NCBI RefSeq assembly: GCF_002423035.1
Contig: NZ_DIUM01000138.1
Location: 35,134 to 47,822, forward strand
DNA from: Thiocapsa sp. UBA6158
Lineage (GTDB): Bacteria; Pseudomonadota; Gammaproteobacteria; Chromatiales; Chromatiaceae
Length of the DNA stretch: 12,689 nt
Direction of reading: 5' to 3'
The position numbers and the translations under genes are program-made. The first letter of the stretch is position 1. The number at the start of each line of letters is the position of its first letter. Below are positions 6,548 to 12,689 of this stretch, one piece after another. The notes under the pieces are model-generated. The model made no database searches. It was not told the origin of the DNA and saw nothing but the letters and a program-made list of their open reading frames with translations.

Positions 6548-7029
6548 CTCAATTCGTGGACTGGTCCGCCGCGCTCAGCGTCGGCATCGACGAGATCGAC
6601 GCCCAGCATCAGGCTCTGATCGACCTGATCAACCAGGTGCAGGACGCCGTTGCCGGGGGGCTCGATCGGGAGCGACAGCTCGATGCGCTCGGCAGGCTCG
6701 CCGAGTTCACCAAGATCCATTTCGCCGTCGAGGAGAGCCTGATGCGCATCTTCGGCTACCCGGATTACGAGCGCCACAAGGCTCAGCATGAAGGGCTGAT
6801 CCGCAGCATGCTGGATCTGCAGCGTCGCCTCGACATGGATCGCGCACCGCTTGACGATGGCCTGATGCGGCACCTCAAGCATTGGCTGCTCGATCACATC
6901 CTGCAAAGCGATCAGGATTACAGTCGATTCTTTCTCGCCGCAGGCGCCCTGCCGCGACACCAAAAGCTGTCCCGGGCGACTCGTATGTGGGACCACTTAC
7001 ACTTCTGCGGCTCCAAGTGTTGGAGCTAA
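6544..7029 (+). CDS. Bacteriohemerythrin
   Basis: A non-heme di-iron oxygen-binding protein of the hemerythrin fold, thought to carry, store or sense oxygen. In microaerophiles and methanotrophs it is linked to delivery to membrane oxidases. All seven iron ligands of the bacterial family are visible: His22 (DAQH), His59 (KIHF), Glu63 (EES), His78 and His82 (HKAQH), His118 and Asp123 (DHILQSD). The four-helix domain ends near residue 130. A 30-residue tail follows, with His, Trp and a Cys-Gly-Ser-Lys-Cys pattern, absent from typical roughly 130-residue members. The last bases form a perfect hairpin (7010-7026), and the TAA stop is followed by ACCGCG as in the repeat-element ends. The tail may therefore be recruited noncoding DNA. 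Start is ATGA-overlapped with moaC. Confidence 0.93.
   Translation: MTQFVDWSAALSVGIDEIDAQHQALIDLINQVQDAVAGGLDRERQLDALGRLAEFTKIHFAVEESLMRIFGYPDYERHKAQHEGLIRSMLDLQRRLDMDRAPLDDGLMRHLKHWLLDHILQSDQDYSRFFLAAGALPRHQKLSRATRMWDHLHFCGSKCWS
7010..7026 (+). repeat. Hairpin at the very end of the hemerythrin gene
   Basis: GCTCCAA (7010-7016), loop GTG, TTGGAGC (7020-7026) is a perfect 7-bp inverted repeat encoding the last residues before the stop. No T run follows; the next bases are TAAACCGCG. It lies 27 bp ahead of engB and could affect engB translation or processing of the shared mRNA. Confidence 0.5.
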
Positions 7030-7052
7030 ACCGCGACCGGTCCCGGCTGACG

Positions 7053-7697
7053 ATGAATTCATTCTACCAACGTGCTCGTTTCCTGACGGCTGCCGCGCGG
7101 GTCGAGCAATGTCCCGCGGACGAGGGTCGCGAGGTCGCGTTCGCGGGGCGCTCGAATGCCGGAAAATCCAGCGCAATCAATGCGCTTTGCCATCAGAATG
7201 CGCTCGCCCGCACGAGCAAGACACCCGGCCGAACGCAGCAGCTCATCTTTTTCGAGCTGGACGAGGCGCGTCGCTTGGTCGATCTCCCCGGCTACGGATA
7301 TGCCAAGGTTCCGGATACGGTCAAGCGCGACTGGCAGCAGCACATGGCGGCCTATCTCGAGCAGCGTCGCTCACTCGGCGGTCTCGTCGTCGTCATGGAT
7401 ATCCGCCATCCGCTCGCCGAGTTCGATCGCCAGATGCTTCACTGGGGCGGGCGGGCGGATCTGCCGATGCTCGTTTTGCTCACCAAGGCGGACAAGCTCA
7501 AAACGGGTGCGGCCCGTGCAACTCAGCATGCGGTCGAGCAGGCCGTCTCGGGTATGGTGGGGCAGGTCGAGGTGATGCTGTTCTCCGCCTTGAAGCGCCA
7601 AGGCGTGGCGGCCGCTCAGCGATTACTCGATGTCTGGCTCCAGGTGGGGGCCGTGATCGAGCCTGCGGATCCGTCGGAGACTCGGACAAGCGCCTGA
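7053..7697 (+). CDS. engB: Ribosome biogenesis GTP-binding protein EngB (YihA/YsxC)
   Basis: A TRAFAC-class GTPase needed for assembly of the large ribosomal subunit and possibly cell division. The protein is 214 residues (E. coli YihA 210). G1 GRSNAGKSS (32-40), G2 region TSKTPGRTQ (54-62), G3 DLPGYGYAKV (77-86), G4 TKAD (144-147) and G5 SAL (178-180) are all present. The ATG at 7053 gives the usual N-terminus about 30 residues before the P-loop. Only a weak ribosome site precedes it, so translation may depend on the upstream gene, which stops 23 bases before. The frame is open further upstream, but that part overlaps the hemerythrin gene and is not conserved. It faces the minus-strand gene at 7770-8651. 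Confidence 0.96.
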   Translation: MNSFYQRARFLTAAARVEQCPADEGREVAFAGRSNAGKSSAINALCHQNALARTSKTPGRTQQLIFFELDEARRLVDLPGYGYAKVPDTVKRDWQQHMAAYLEQRRSLGGLVVVMDIRHPLAEFDRQMLHWGGRADLPMLVLLTKADKLKTGAARATQHAVEQAVSGMVGQVEVMLFSALKRQGVAAAQRLLDVWLQVGAVIEPADPSETRTSA

Positions 7698-7712
7698 CGC
7701 CGAAGCGGGCCG

Positions 7713-7744
7713 ACGGCGCCGACCGGACTGCGCCGGCGCTCCGT
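7713..7744. terminator. Weak hairpin between convergent genes
   Basis: ACGGCGCCG (7713-7721) can pair with CGGCG (7734-7738) and CCGT (7741-7744), with a 2-base bulge. It sits in the 72-bp gap between engB and the minus-strand exported-protein gene, where a two-way terminator would be expected. There is no T run on either strand, so this is tentative. Confidence 0.25.
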
Positions 7745-7769
7745 CAACCCGCGGCTGTGTCCTCCGATA

Positions 7770-8651
7770 TCAGTAGCCCATGCCCTGCGGCCGCCCCTGG
7801 TCGTAGCCGGGTGCGCCGTAACCGGGTGCATCGTAATCGGGCATCATGGGCGGATGCCCCATGCCTGCGCGCCCTGGATAAGGCATGCCGCCGGGATAAC
7901 CGCCCTGCGGGCCGTAACCGTATCCATAGCCCTCGCGCTCATACCCACCATATTGCGGCGGCATACGCGGCATCTCGGGCATCGGAGGAGGGCTTCCGAA
8001 CAGTGCGCGGGCCGCCTCGATCTGCTCCTCGCTCATTGCCTCGACCGTCTTGCGATACGTCTCGAATCGCTCCTCCATCTCCTTGCGACGCGCCTCGGCC
8101 TCGGCCCAGGGCGGCGTCTCGGGCATCTCGACTCCGCGTTCCGCAGCATCGGCCCGCATTTGCTGCCAATGCGCATCGCGCATCGCGCGGCGTTCTTCGG
8201 GGGTCATGGAGCGCATCTGCTCGCGCATCTCTTGGCGTTGTCGGCGCATCGCTTCCATGTCCTCGGGCGACATGCCGCGACGCTCGGGCATCGGCGGCCG
8301 ATCGGTCGACTCCCACGGCGGCATCTCGGGGAGCGCAAGGCCGATCTCGGCGGCACGAGCACGAAGCTCTTCGTAATGCTTCTCCCGTTCCGCCATCATG
8401 GCGGCGCGACGTTCTTCGGCCTTGGCTCGGGCCGCCTCGCCGGGTGTGGACGCATCGCTCGAGGCATCGGCAGGCGCATTGGTCGGCGCAGCGGCCGGCG
8501 CCGGAGCGGGAGCCGGAGCTGCTTCGTTCGTTGGCTCGGCCGGCGTTTGGCTCGCTTCCGTTGCCTGCGGATCGGCGAACGCGCCTTGGCCGATGACGAG
8601 CGCCAGTGTTGCCGCCGAGACGAGCGGGATCATGCGAGACGTGTCGGGCAT
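7770..8651 (-). CDS. Exported low-complexity protein with duplicated PPW module, unknown function
   Basis: I do not recognise this 293-residue protein. Residues 1-26 form a likely Sec signal peptide: hydrophobic MIPLVSAATLALVIGQ, cleavage probably after AFA, with few basic residues at the start. Residues 29-76 are an Ala/Pro linker with repeated AP. Residues 78-220 are charged, Met- and Arg-rich and probably helical. Two related units end in LALPEMPPW (to 113) and VEMPETPPW (to 182), each preceded by EERRA and an RA(D)AAE-like stretch. The tail (222-293) is rich in Pro, Gly, Tyr and Met. CGAGGAG (8659-8665) gives a good ribosome site. The MTPEERRAM-type segments faintly recall Spy/CpxP-like periplasmic proteins, but that is not established. 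A periplasmic or outer-surface location is inferred. It is divergent from the phosphohexomutase gene and convergent with engB. Confidence 0.8.
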   Translation of the reverse strand: MPDTSRMIPLVSAATLALVIGQGAFADPQATEASQTPAEPTNEAAPAPAPAPAAAPTNAPADASSDASTPGEAARAKAEERRAAMMAEREKHYEELRARAAEIGLALPEMPPWESTDRPPMPERRGMSPEDMEAMRRQRQEMREQMRSMTPEERRAMRDAHWQQMRADAAERGVEMPETPPWAEAEARRKEMEERFETYRKTVEAMSEEQIEAARALFGSPPPMPEMPRMPPQYGGYEREGYGYGYGPQGGYPGGMPYPGRAGMGHPPMMPDYDAPGYGAPGYDQGRPQGMGY

Positions 8652-9040
8652 GGAGGTACTCCTCGAAGTGGTGATCGTCAGGGAAATTCGGCGGATCCGT
8701 TGCCTTCGGCTCGGTGTCGCTTGACCGGTTAGGCGTGGCCGAGCCCATCTCCATAAACCTGCACCGGTTGCCGCCGTGCCCGCCTGGAATCAACATGTGT
8801 CTGCTTTTGCGGAGCAGGTCGATGCCCCGAGACGAACGCCGACAGCGCCGCCGAGCTTAACCGATCCGTGACCCGGAGGGACAGCCCCATCCGGAATGCG
8901 ATCGGCCCGATCGAGCCGATCGGGGATCCTTTTCGGCCATCCATCGGCATCTTGCACCGACGCACGCCACGCACCGGCTCCCCGGGTTAGGATTGGGTGG
9001 TGCGGGTTGAGGAAGCCCGAAATCGACGCGAGGACCCTGT
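8652..9040. other. Divergent gap (389 bp) holding the promoters of both neighbours
   Basis: No gene is supported. The gap lies between two divergent genes, so both promoters should be here, but no convincing -35/-10 pair was found on either strand. TTAGGAT at 8987-8993 is a possible -10 for the phosphohexomutase gene, without a partner. The clearest structure is the inverted repeat at 8899-8922. GAGGA at 9030-9034 is the ribosome site of the phosphohexomutase gene. Confidence 0.55.
8899..8922. promoter_or_regulatory. Inverted repeat, possible operator or hairpin
   Basis: CGATCGGC (8899-8906) and GCCGATCG (8915-8922) are perfect 8-base inverted repeats around CCGATCGA, which is itself related to the arms. 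In the middle of a divergent spacer this suits a dimeric regulator site. A hairpin followed by GGGATCC and TTTT (8923-8933) is the alternative. No regulator can be named. Confidence 0.4.
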
Positions 9041-10528
9041 ATGCAGATCGGCGACTTGATGAACATGAGCGGTGTGGCGTTCGGCACCAGCGGTGCCCGC
9101 GGGCTGGCGCAGGCGATGACCGATCGGGTGTGCTATGCCTACACGGCCGGGTTTCTCGGCCATCTTCGCGCGAGCGGCATGCTCGCACCGGATGCCGAGG
9201 TCGGCTTGGGCGGTGATCTGAGGCCGAGCACAAGCAGGATCCTCGTCGCCTGCGCCCGGGCGGCGCTGGATCTGGGTTGCCGACCGCGCTATCTCGGGCG
9301 TATCCCGAGTCCGGCGGTTGCCGCCTGGGGGCTGGCGCGCGGCGCTCCGAGCCTGATGGTGACCGGCAGCCACATCCCGGACGACCGCAACGGCATCAAG
9401 TTCAATCTGCCGACGGGCGAGATCCTCAAGCGCGACGAGGAGGGCATTCGCGCGCAACCGCTCCAAGTTGCCGAGGCGCTCTTCGATACGGCCGGTGCCT
9501 TCGTGGATGACCAGTCCGCTGCGCTGCCGAAGGAGGATCCGCTCGCTTATACCGACTACCTCGCTCGCTATCTGGACTTCTTCCCGTCGGGCTGTCTGGA
9601 TGGTCTGCACGTCGGTGTCTACGAGCACTCCAGCGTCGCTCGGGGCGCTTACGTCGCGGTGCTGGAAGGACTCGGCGCATGCGTGACGCGACTGGGATTC
9701 TCGGAGATCTTTGTCCCTGTCGATACCGAAGCAATTCGCCCCGAAGACGTCGCGCTCGCGCGCGATTGGGCCGCGACGGGGCGTTTCGACGCACTGGTTT
9801 CCGCCGACGGGGACGGCGATCGTCCGCTGATCGGCGACGAGTCCGGAGACTGGCTGCGCGGGGACATCGCCGGGATCCTGTGCGCACGTCAACTCGGCGC
9901 CCGCGGTGTGGTGACACCCGTGAGCAGCAACACGGCGGTCGAGCGTTCGGGTTGGTTCGAGACGGTGCTGCGCACCCGGATCGGATCGCCCTTCGTCATC
10001 GAAGGGATGCAGGATCTCGTCGACCGAGGCATGGACCGGGTGGTCGGCTACGAGGCGAACGGCGGCTTTCTACTCGCGACCCATATCGAGCAGGACGGCC
10101 GAATCCTGTCGGCCCTGCCGACCCGCGATGCCGTCTTGGTTGCGCTCGCCATCCTGCGTTCCTCCGTCGAGCAGGGAAAACCCGTGTCGGCCCTGTCCGC
10201 CGATCTCCCGCGCCGCTTCACGTGGAGCGATCGTCTAAAGGATTTCCCGACCGAGATCGCTCGGGCGCGTCTTGCCGAGATCCATCTGGGCGATCCCGTC
10301 CGGGATCGAGCCGCTGCGCAGGCCGTTTTCGGCGCCGCTTTCGGGCCGGTCGCCGATCTGGATATCACCGACGGTCTCAGGATCACCTTCGTCAGCGGCG
10401 AGATCGCGCACCTGCGCCCGTCGGGCAATGCGCCGGAGCTGCGCGCCTATACCGAGGCGGACAGCCCGGAGCGTGCGGAAGAGATGAATCGGATCTGCAT
10501 GGAGATCCTCTCCCGCTGGCGTGCTTAA
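9041..10528 (+). CDS. Phosphohexomutase (phosphomannomutase/phosphoglucomutase family)
   Basis: Interconverts hexose 6-phosphate and 1-phosphate through a phosphoserine, supplying sugar nucleotides for polysaccharide or storage metabolism. The protein is 495 residues, with the four alpha-D-phosphohexomutase domain motifs: catalytic loop TGSHIPDDRNGIKF with Ser110, Mg-binding DGDGDR (256-261), sugar-binding GYEANGG (336-342), and phosphate-binding RPSGNAPELRAY (459-470). The TGSHIP loop and GYEANGG differ from the usual TASHNP and GEMSGH of AlgC/ManB. This places it in a side branch where mannose against glucose preference cannot be told from sequence. GAGGA six bases before the ATG supports the start. 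Its TAA stop (10526-10528) is made by the TTAA of the repeat element at 10525. Confidence 0.9.
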   Translation: MQIGDLMNMSGVAFGTSGARGLAQAMTDRVCYAYTAGFLGHLRASGMLAPDAEVGLGGDLRPSTSRILVACARAALDLGCRPRYLGRIPSPAVAAWGLARGAPSLMVTGSHIPDDRNGIKFNLPTGEILKRDEEGIRAQPLQVAEALFDTAGAFVDDQSAALPKEDPLAYTDYLARYLDFFPSGCLDGLHVGVYEHSSVARGAYVAVLEGLGACVTRLGFSEIFVPVDTEAIRPEDVALARDWAATGRFDALVSADGDGDRPLIGDESGDWLRGDIAGILCARQLGARGVVTPVSSNTAVERSGWFETVLRTRIGSPFVIEGMQDLVDRGMDRVVGYEANGGFLLATHIEQDGRILSALPTRDAVLVALAILRSSVEQGKPVSALSADLPRRFTWSDRLKDFPTEIARARLAEIHLGDPVRDRAAAQAVFGAAFGPVADLDITDGLRITFVSGEIAHLRPSGNAPELRAYTEADSPERAEEMNRICMEILSRWRA

Positions 10529-10611
10529 ACCGCGTTCGGCACGACCTGGAATCGTTGGCGTGTCGGCGCAGCCTCGCAGCGGCCAAGAACCGTCGACGCG
10601 ACGCGGTTTAA
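10525..10611. repeat. TTAA-ended inverted-repeat element, copy 4
   Basis: An 87-bp element with ends TTAAACCGCGTT (10525-10536) and GACGCGGTTTAA (10600-10611), pairing at 11 of 12 positions. It begins at the last base of the final Ala codon of the phosphohexomutase gene and supplies its TAA stop. Its interior shares CGGCACGAC with copy 3 near the left end, and ACCGTCG with copy 5 near the right end. There is no coding capacity. Confidence 0.82.
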
Positions 10612-10646
10612 GGAATTTTGGACAGGATTCAAAAATAGCCGATAGC

Positions 10647-10684
10647 CGTAGGAGGGGTTTCGCTGACGCTCTACCCATCCTACG
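10647..10684. repeat. REP-like hairpin between two elements
   Basis: CGTAGGAGGGGT (10647-10658) pairs with ACCCATCCTACG (10673-10684) at 11 of 12 positions around a 14-base loop, TTCGCTGACGCTCT. The arms resemble the dispersed GTAGGATGGGT / ACCCATCCTAC palindromes known in many gammaproteobacterial intergenic regions; that likeness is from memory. It sits between element copies 4 and 5 in the gap between convergent genes and could stop transcription from both sides. Confidence 0.65.
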
Positions 10685-10736
10685 CGTGAATCAAGATGTT
10701 CCTTTCTTCTGCAGCGTCTCTTGGATTGTCCTTTCC

Positions 10737-10824
10737 TTAAACCGCGTCAGGGATAAGGCATTTGGGGTCGTCGAGGGTGCCGCTTTCAGGCCGACATCGA
10801 TTTGGACCGTCGGACGCGGTTTAA
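10737..10824. repeat. TTAA-ended inverted-repeat element, copy 5 (perfect ends)
   Basis: An 88-bp element with a perfect 12-base inverted repeat: TTAAACCGCGTC (10737-10748) and GACGCGGTTTAA (10813-10824). On the minus strand its end provides the TAA stop of ptsI (10821-10823), the third gene in this window that ends this way. ACCGTCG just before the right end matches copy 4. It is the best preserved copy and a good query for finding others. Confidence 0.84.
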
Positions 10825-12563
10825 GCCGCGTTGAGCTCGTCGATCAGCGCCCCCGGGTCCGTGTCGTCGAGACGGGCGTAGAGCGTGGCGGTGCGGCGTT
10901 TCAGGTCCAGCGTATCGGCCTCCAGTACGACCTCTTTGACATCCAGGATGGCGCCCGGCTGCATGCTGAATTCGCGTAGCCCCATACCGAGCAGCAGACG
11001 GGTGAAGCGCGGATCGCCCGCCATCTCGCCGCACATGCTGACCGGTCGGTTCAACTCGCACGCCGCCTCGATGGTCATGCGGACCAGGCGCAGGATGGCC
11101 GGGTGGGTCGCATCGAAAAGATAGTTGACGCTGTTGTCGAGACGGTCGATCGCGAGCGTGTATTGGATGAGGTCGTTGGTGCCGATCGACAGAAAATCCA
11201 GGCGCCGCGCGAGCGCGCGCGCGCAAAGTGCCGCAGCGGGAACCTCGATCATGGCGCCGATCGGCAGGTTCGGGTCGTAATTCAGCCCGTCACGGTCGAG
11301 CTGAGTCTTGAGCTGCCGGATCAGCGCGAGAACCGTATCGACCTCGTGGACGTTGGAGACGAGCGGCAGCATCAGACGGATCGGGCCGATCGCGGAGGCG
11401 CGCAGGATCGCACGCAGCTGGGGTCGGAAGAGGTCGGGCTCCTTCAGGCAGAGTCGGATCGCGCGCAGTCCGAGCGCCGGGTTCGAGACCCCGGGACCCG
11501 GCTCGAGCAGTGTATCGACGCGCTTGTCGACCCCCAGATCCAAGGTGCGGATGGTTACGGGGATCCCGCCGAGCCCGGCGACGATCTCGGCGTAGCTCGC
11601 CAGATGCTCCTCCTCGTCGGGGAGATCCCGGCGATTCATGTAGAGGAACTCGGTGCGATAGAGACCGACTCCGCTGGCCCCGTTGGCCTTTGCAAGCGCC
11701 ACGTCTTCGGAGAGTTCGAGATTCGCGAGGAGACCGATCTCGACCCCGTCGCGCGTGACCGAGGCGCGTCCGACCAGACCGCGCAGACGGACCTGACGGG
11801 CCTCTGCCGCACGCAGGCGGTCCCGGAAAAACGCCAGGGTCAGGGCGTCGGCATCGGCCAGCACGGTGCCGGTCTCGCCGTCGACCAGGATGAGCTCGCC
11901 CTGACGCAGATAGCGGGTGATGTTGTGGACGCCCATCACGGCGGGTACCCCCAGGCTGCGCGCCAGGATGGCCGTGTGGGACATGGGGCCGCCGAACTCG
12001 GTCACGAATGCGACCGCACCGCGATGGCGCAGTAGGATCGCATCCGCGGGTGCGAGGTCGCGCGCCACCACGACCCTGCCCTCGAGATCCCGCGTCGATG
12101 GCTCGCTTTGCTCGATTGCGCCCTGCAGGAAGGTTTGAATCTGCTGGACGACATGCTCGACGTCGTCGCGGCGGGTACGCAGATAGGGGTCGTCCATCTC
12201 GTCGAAGACCCGCACCAGGGTGTCGCGTTGGCGCTGCAGTGCCCACTCGGCATTGCAGAGCTGCTCGGCAACGATGCGGCGCACCTCCTCGACCAAGGCG
12301 GCGTCCTCGAGCATCAGAAGGTGCGTGTCGATGAACTCGGCGATGTTGAGTGGCGTGTGATGCGGGATCTGGTCGCGCACCGCCTTCAGGGCCTGGCGGG
12401 CCGCCATGACGGCCAAGTCGAGTCGCTCGATCTCGGCGGCGACCTGGTCCGCCGCGATGTCGGATTGCGACACGGTAAGGCCGCCGCGCCCGTCTACGAA
12501 GGCGGGCCCGAGTGCGAGCGAGCGACTGGTGGAGATGCCGATCCCCTGAAAGGCGGTGGTCAT
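10821..12563 (-). CDS. ptsI: Phosphoenolpyruvate-protein phosphotransferase (enzyme I of the PTS)
   Basis: Transfers phosphate from PEP to HPr in the cytosol. The protein is 580 residues (E. coli 575), with the N-terminal HPr-binding and swivel domains and a C-terminal PEP-binding barrel. The phosphorylated residue is His196 in GGPMSHTAILAR. PEP-site motifs are LYRTEFLYM with Arg303, TIRTLDLGVDK with Arg339, EVPAA (440-444), SIGTNDLIQYTLA (459-471) and the acid Cys511 in CGEMAGD. There is no GAF domain, so it is PtsI and not PtsP (EI-Ntr). The start overlaps the ptsH stop as ATGA (12560-12563), giving coupled translation. No sugar permease of the PTS is nearby, so a regulatory role is likely. 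In related bacteria such pairs follow a mannose-type IIA gene; here that lies outside the window. The stop lies in element copy 5. Confidence 0.96.
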   Translation of the reverse strand: MTTAFQGIGISTSRSLALGPAFVDGRGGLTVSQSDIAADQVAAEIERLDLAVMAARQALKAVRDQIPHHTPLNIAEFIDTHLLMLEDAALVEEVRRIVAEQLCNAEWALQRQRDTLVRVFDEMDDPYLRTRRDDVEHVVQQIQTFLQGAIEQSEPSTRDLEGRVVVARDLAPADAILLRHRGAVAFVTEFGGPMSHTAILARSLGVPAVMGVHNITRYLRQGELILVDGETGTVLADADALTLAFFRDRLRAAEARQVRLRGLVGRASVTRDGVEIGLLANLELSEDVALAKANGASGVGLYRTEFLYMNRRDLPDEEEHLASYAEIVAGLGGIPVTIRTLDLGVDKRVDTLLEPGPGVSNPALGLRAIRLCLKEPDLFRPQLRAILRASAIGPIRLMLPLVSNVHEVDTVLALIRQLKTQLDRDGLNYDPNLPIGAMIEVPAAALCARALARRLDFLSIGTNDLIQYTLAIDRLDNSVNYLFDATHPAILRLVRMTIEAACELNRPVSMCGEMAGDPRFTRLLLGMGLREFSMQPGAILDVKEVVLEADTLDLKRRTATLYARLDDTDPGALIDELNAA

Positions 12564-12689
12564 TCCGACTCTCCGAAGCGATCGCCGATCAAGGCCTCGA
12601 TCGCCGCCATGGCGGCATCCTCGTCCTCGCCGGATGCCTCGACCGTGATCCGAGTGCCCTGGCTCGCGGCCAGCATCATCACGCCCATG
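12560..12689 (-). CDS. ptsH: Phosphocarrier protein HPr, C-terminal half, cut by the window edge
   Basis: The last 42 residues of HPr, the small PTS carrier that receives phosphate from enzyme I. The visible part starts MGVMMLAASQGTRITVEASG, matching the segment that follows the regulatory Ser46 motif (KSIMG). It ends ALIGDRFGESE. The active His15 and Ser46 lie beyond the window. Its TGA overlaps the ptsI ATG by a shared ATGA, so HPr and enzyme I are made from one mRNA. In proteobacteria lacking sugar PTS permeases, this HPr usually acts in regulation, with HPr kinase encoded elsewhere. That is inferred. Confidence 0.93.
   Translation of the reverse strand, partial: MGVMMLAASQGTRITVEASGEDEDAAMAAIEALIGDRFGESE

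Noticed and set aside
7854..8732. Plus-strand open frame opposite the exported protein gene
   Set aside because: The minus strand has the signal peptide, ribosome site and ordered module architecture. The plus-strand product is a His/Arg/Leu-rich mirror of it.
8857..8870. CTTAACCGATCC in the divergent gap as an element end
   Set aside because: It lacks the CCGCG core and no inverted partner lies 60-90 bp to either side.
11103..12035. Long plus-strand open frame opposite ptsI
   Set aside because: It is antisense to the conserved enzyme I motifs, has no ribosome site and no family resemblance, and is a high-GC artefact.

Overview
The window is a high-GC stretch of bacterial chromosome with ordinary housekeeping genes. 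Its gene content suggests a gammaproteobacterium, most plausibly a purple sulfur bacterium (Chromatiaceae, Thiocapsa-like). The reasons are the pepP-ubiH-ubiI order, a pyrophosphate-dependent phosphofructokinase in place of an obvious ATP enzyme, a bacteriohemerythrin, and an HPr-enzyme I pair. The genus is inferred and cannot be proven from the sequence.

Layout from left to right. (1) 1-3215, plus strand: the C-terminal part of aminopeptidase P (pepP), then two FAD hydroxylases of ubiquinone synthesis, ubiH and ubiI, which overlap by 14 bases. (2) 3728-5835, plus strand: pfp (PPi-dependent phosphofructokinase) and ppa (soluble pyrophosphatase), two PPi-using enzymes separated by a spacer with two blocks of 7-base tandem repeats. 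(3) 5972-7697, plus strand: moaC (molybdopterin precursor synthesis), a bacteriohemerythrin whose start overlaps the moaC stop, and the ribosome-assembly GTPase engB. (4) 7770-8651, minus strand: an unrecognised exported protein with a duplicated PPW-ended module and a Gly/Tyr/Pro-rich tail. (5) 9041-10528, plus strand: a phosphohexomutase (phosphomannomutase/phosphoglucomutase). (6) 10821-12689, minus strand: enzyme I of the phosphotransferase system (ptsI) and, overlapping its start, the C-terminal half of HPr (ptsH), cut by the window edge.

The most unusual content lies between the genes. Five elements of 84-89 bp share 10-12 base terminal inverted repeats with the consensus TTAAACCGCGTC, at 518-606, 628-713, 3318-3401, 10525-10611 and 10737-10824. 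Their ends and lengths are conserved but their interiors are largely diverged. Three elements begin exactly at a gene's last codon, so that the TTAA of the terminal repeat supplies the TAA stop of pepP, the phosphohexomutase gene and ptsI. I propose a small non-autonomous, TTAA-targeted palindromic repeat (MITE-like or ERIC-like) that settles on TAA stop codons. A different repeat-like hairpin lies between the last two copies, in the convergent gap between the phosphohexomutase gene and ptsI.

No tRNA, rRNA, CRISPR array, insertion sequence with a transposase, or phage gene was seen. The coding genes look intact and typical of their families. The exceptions are C-terminal tails on MoaC and the hemerythrin, and a possible gene remnant antisense to the pfp leader.
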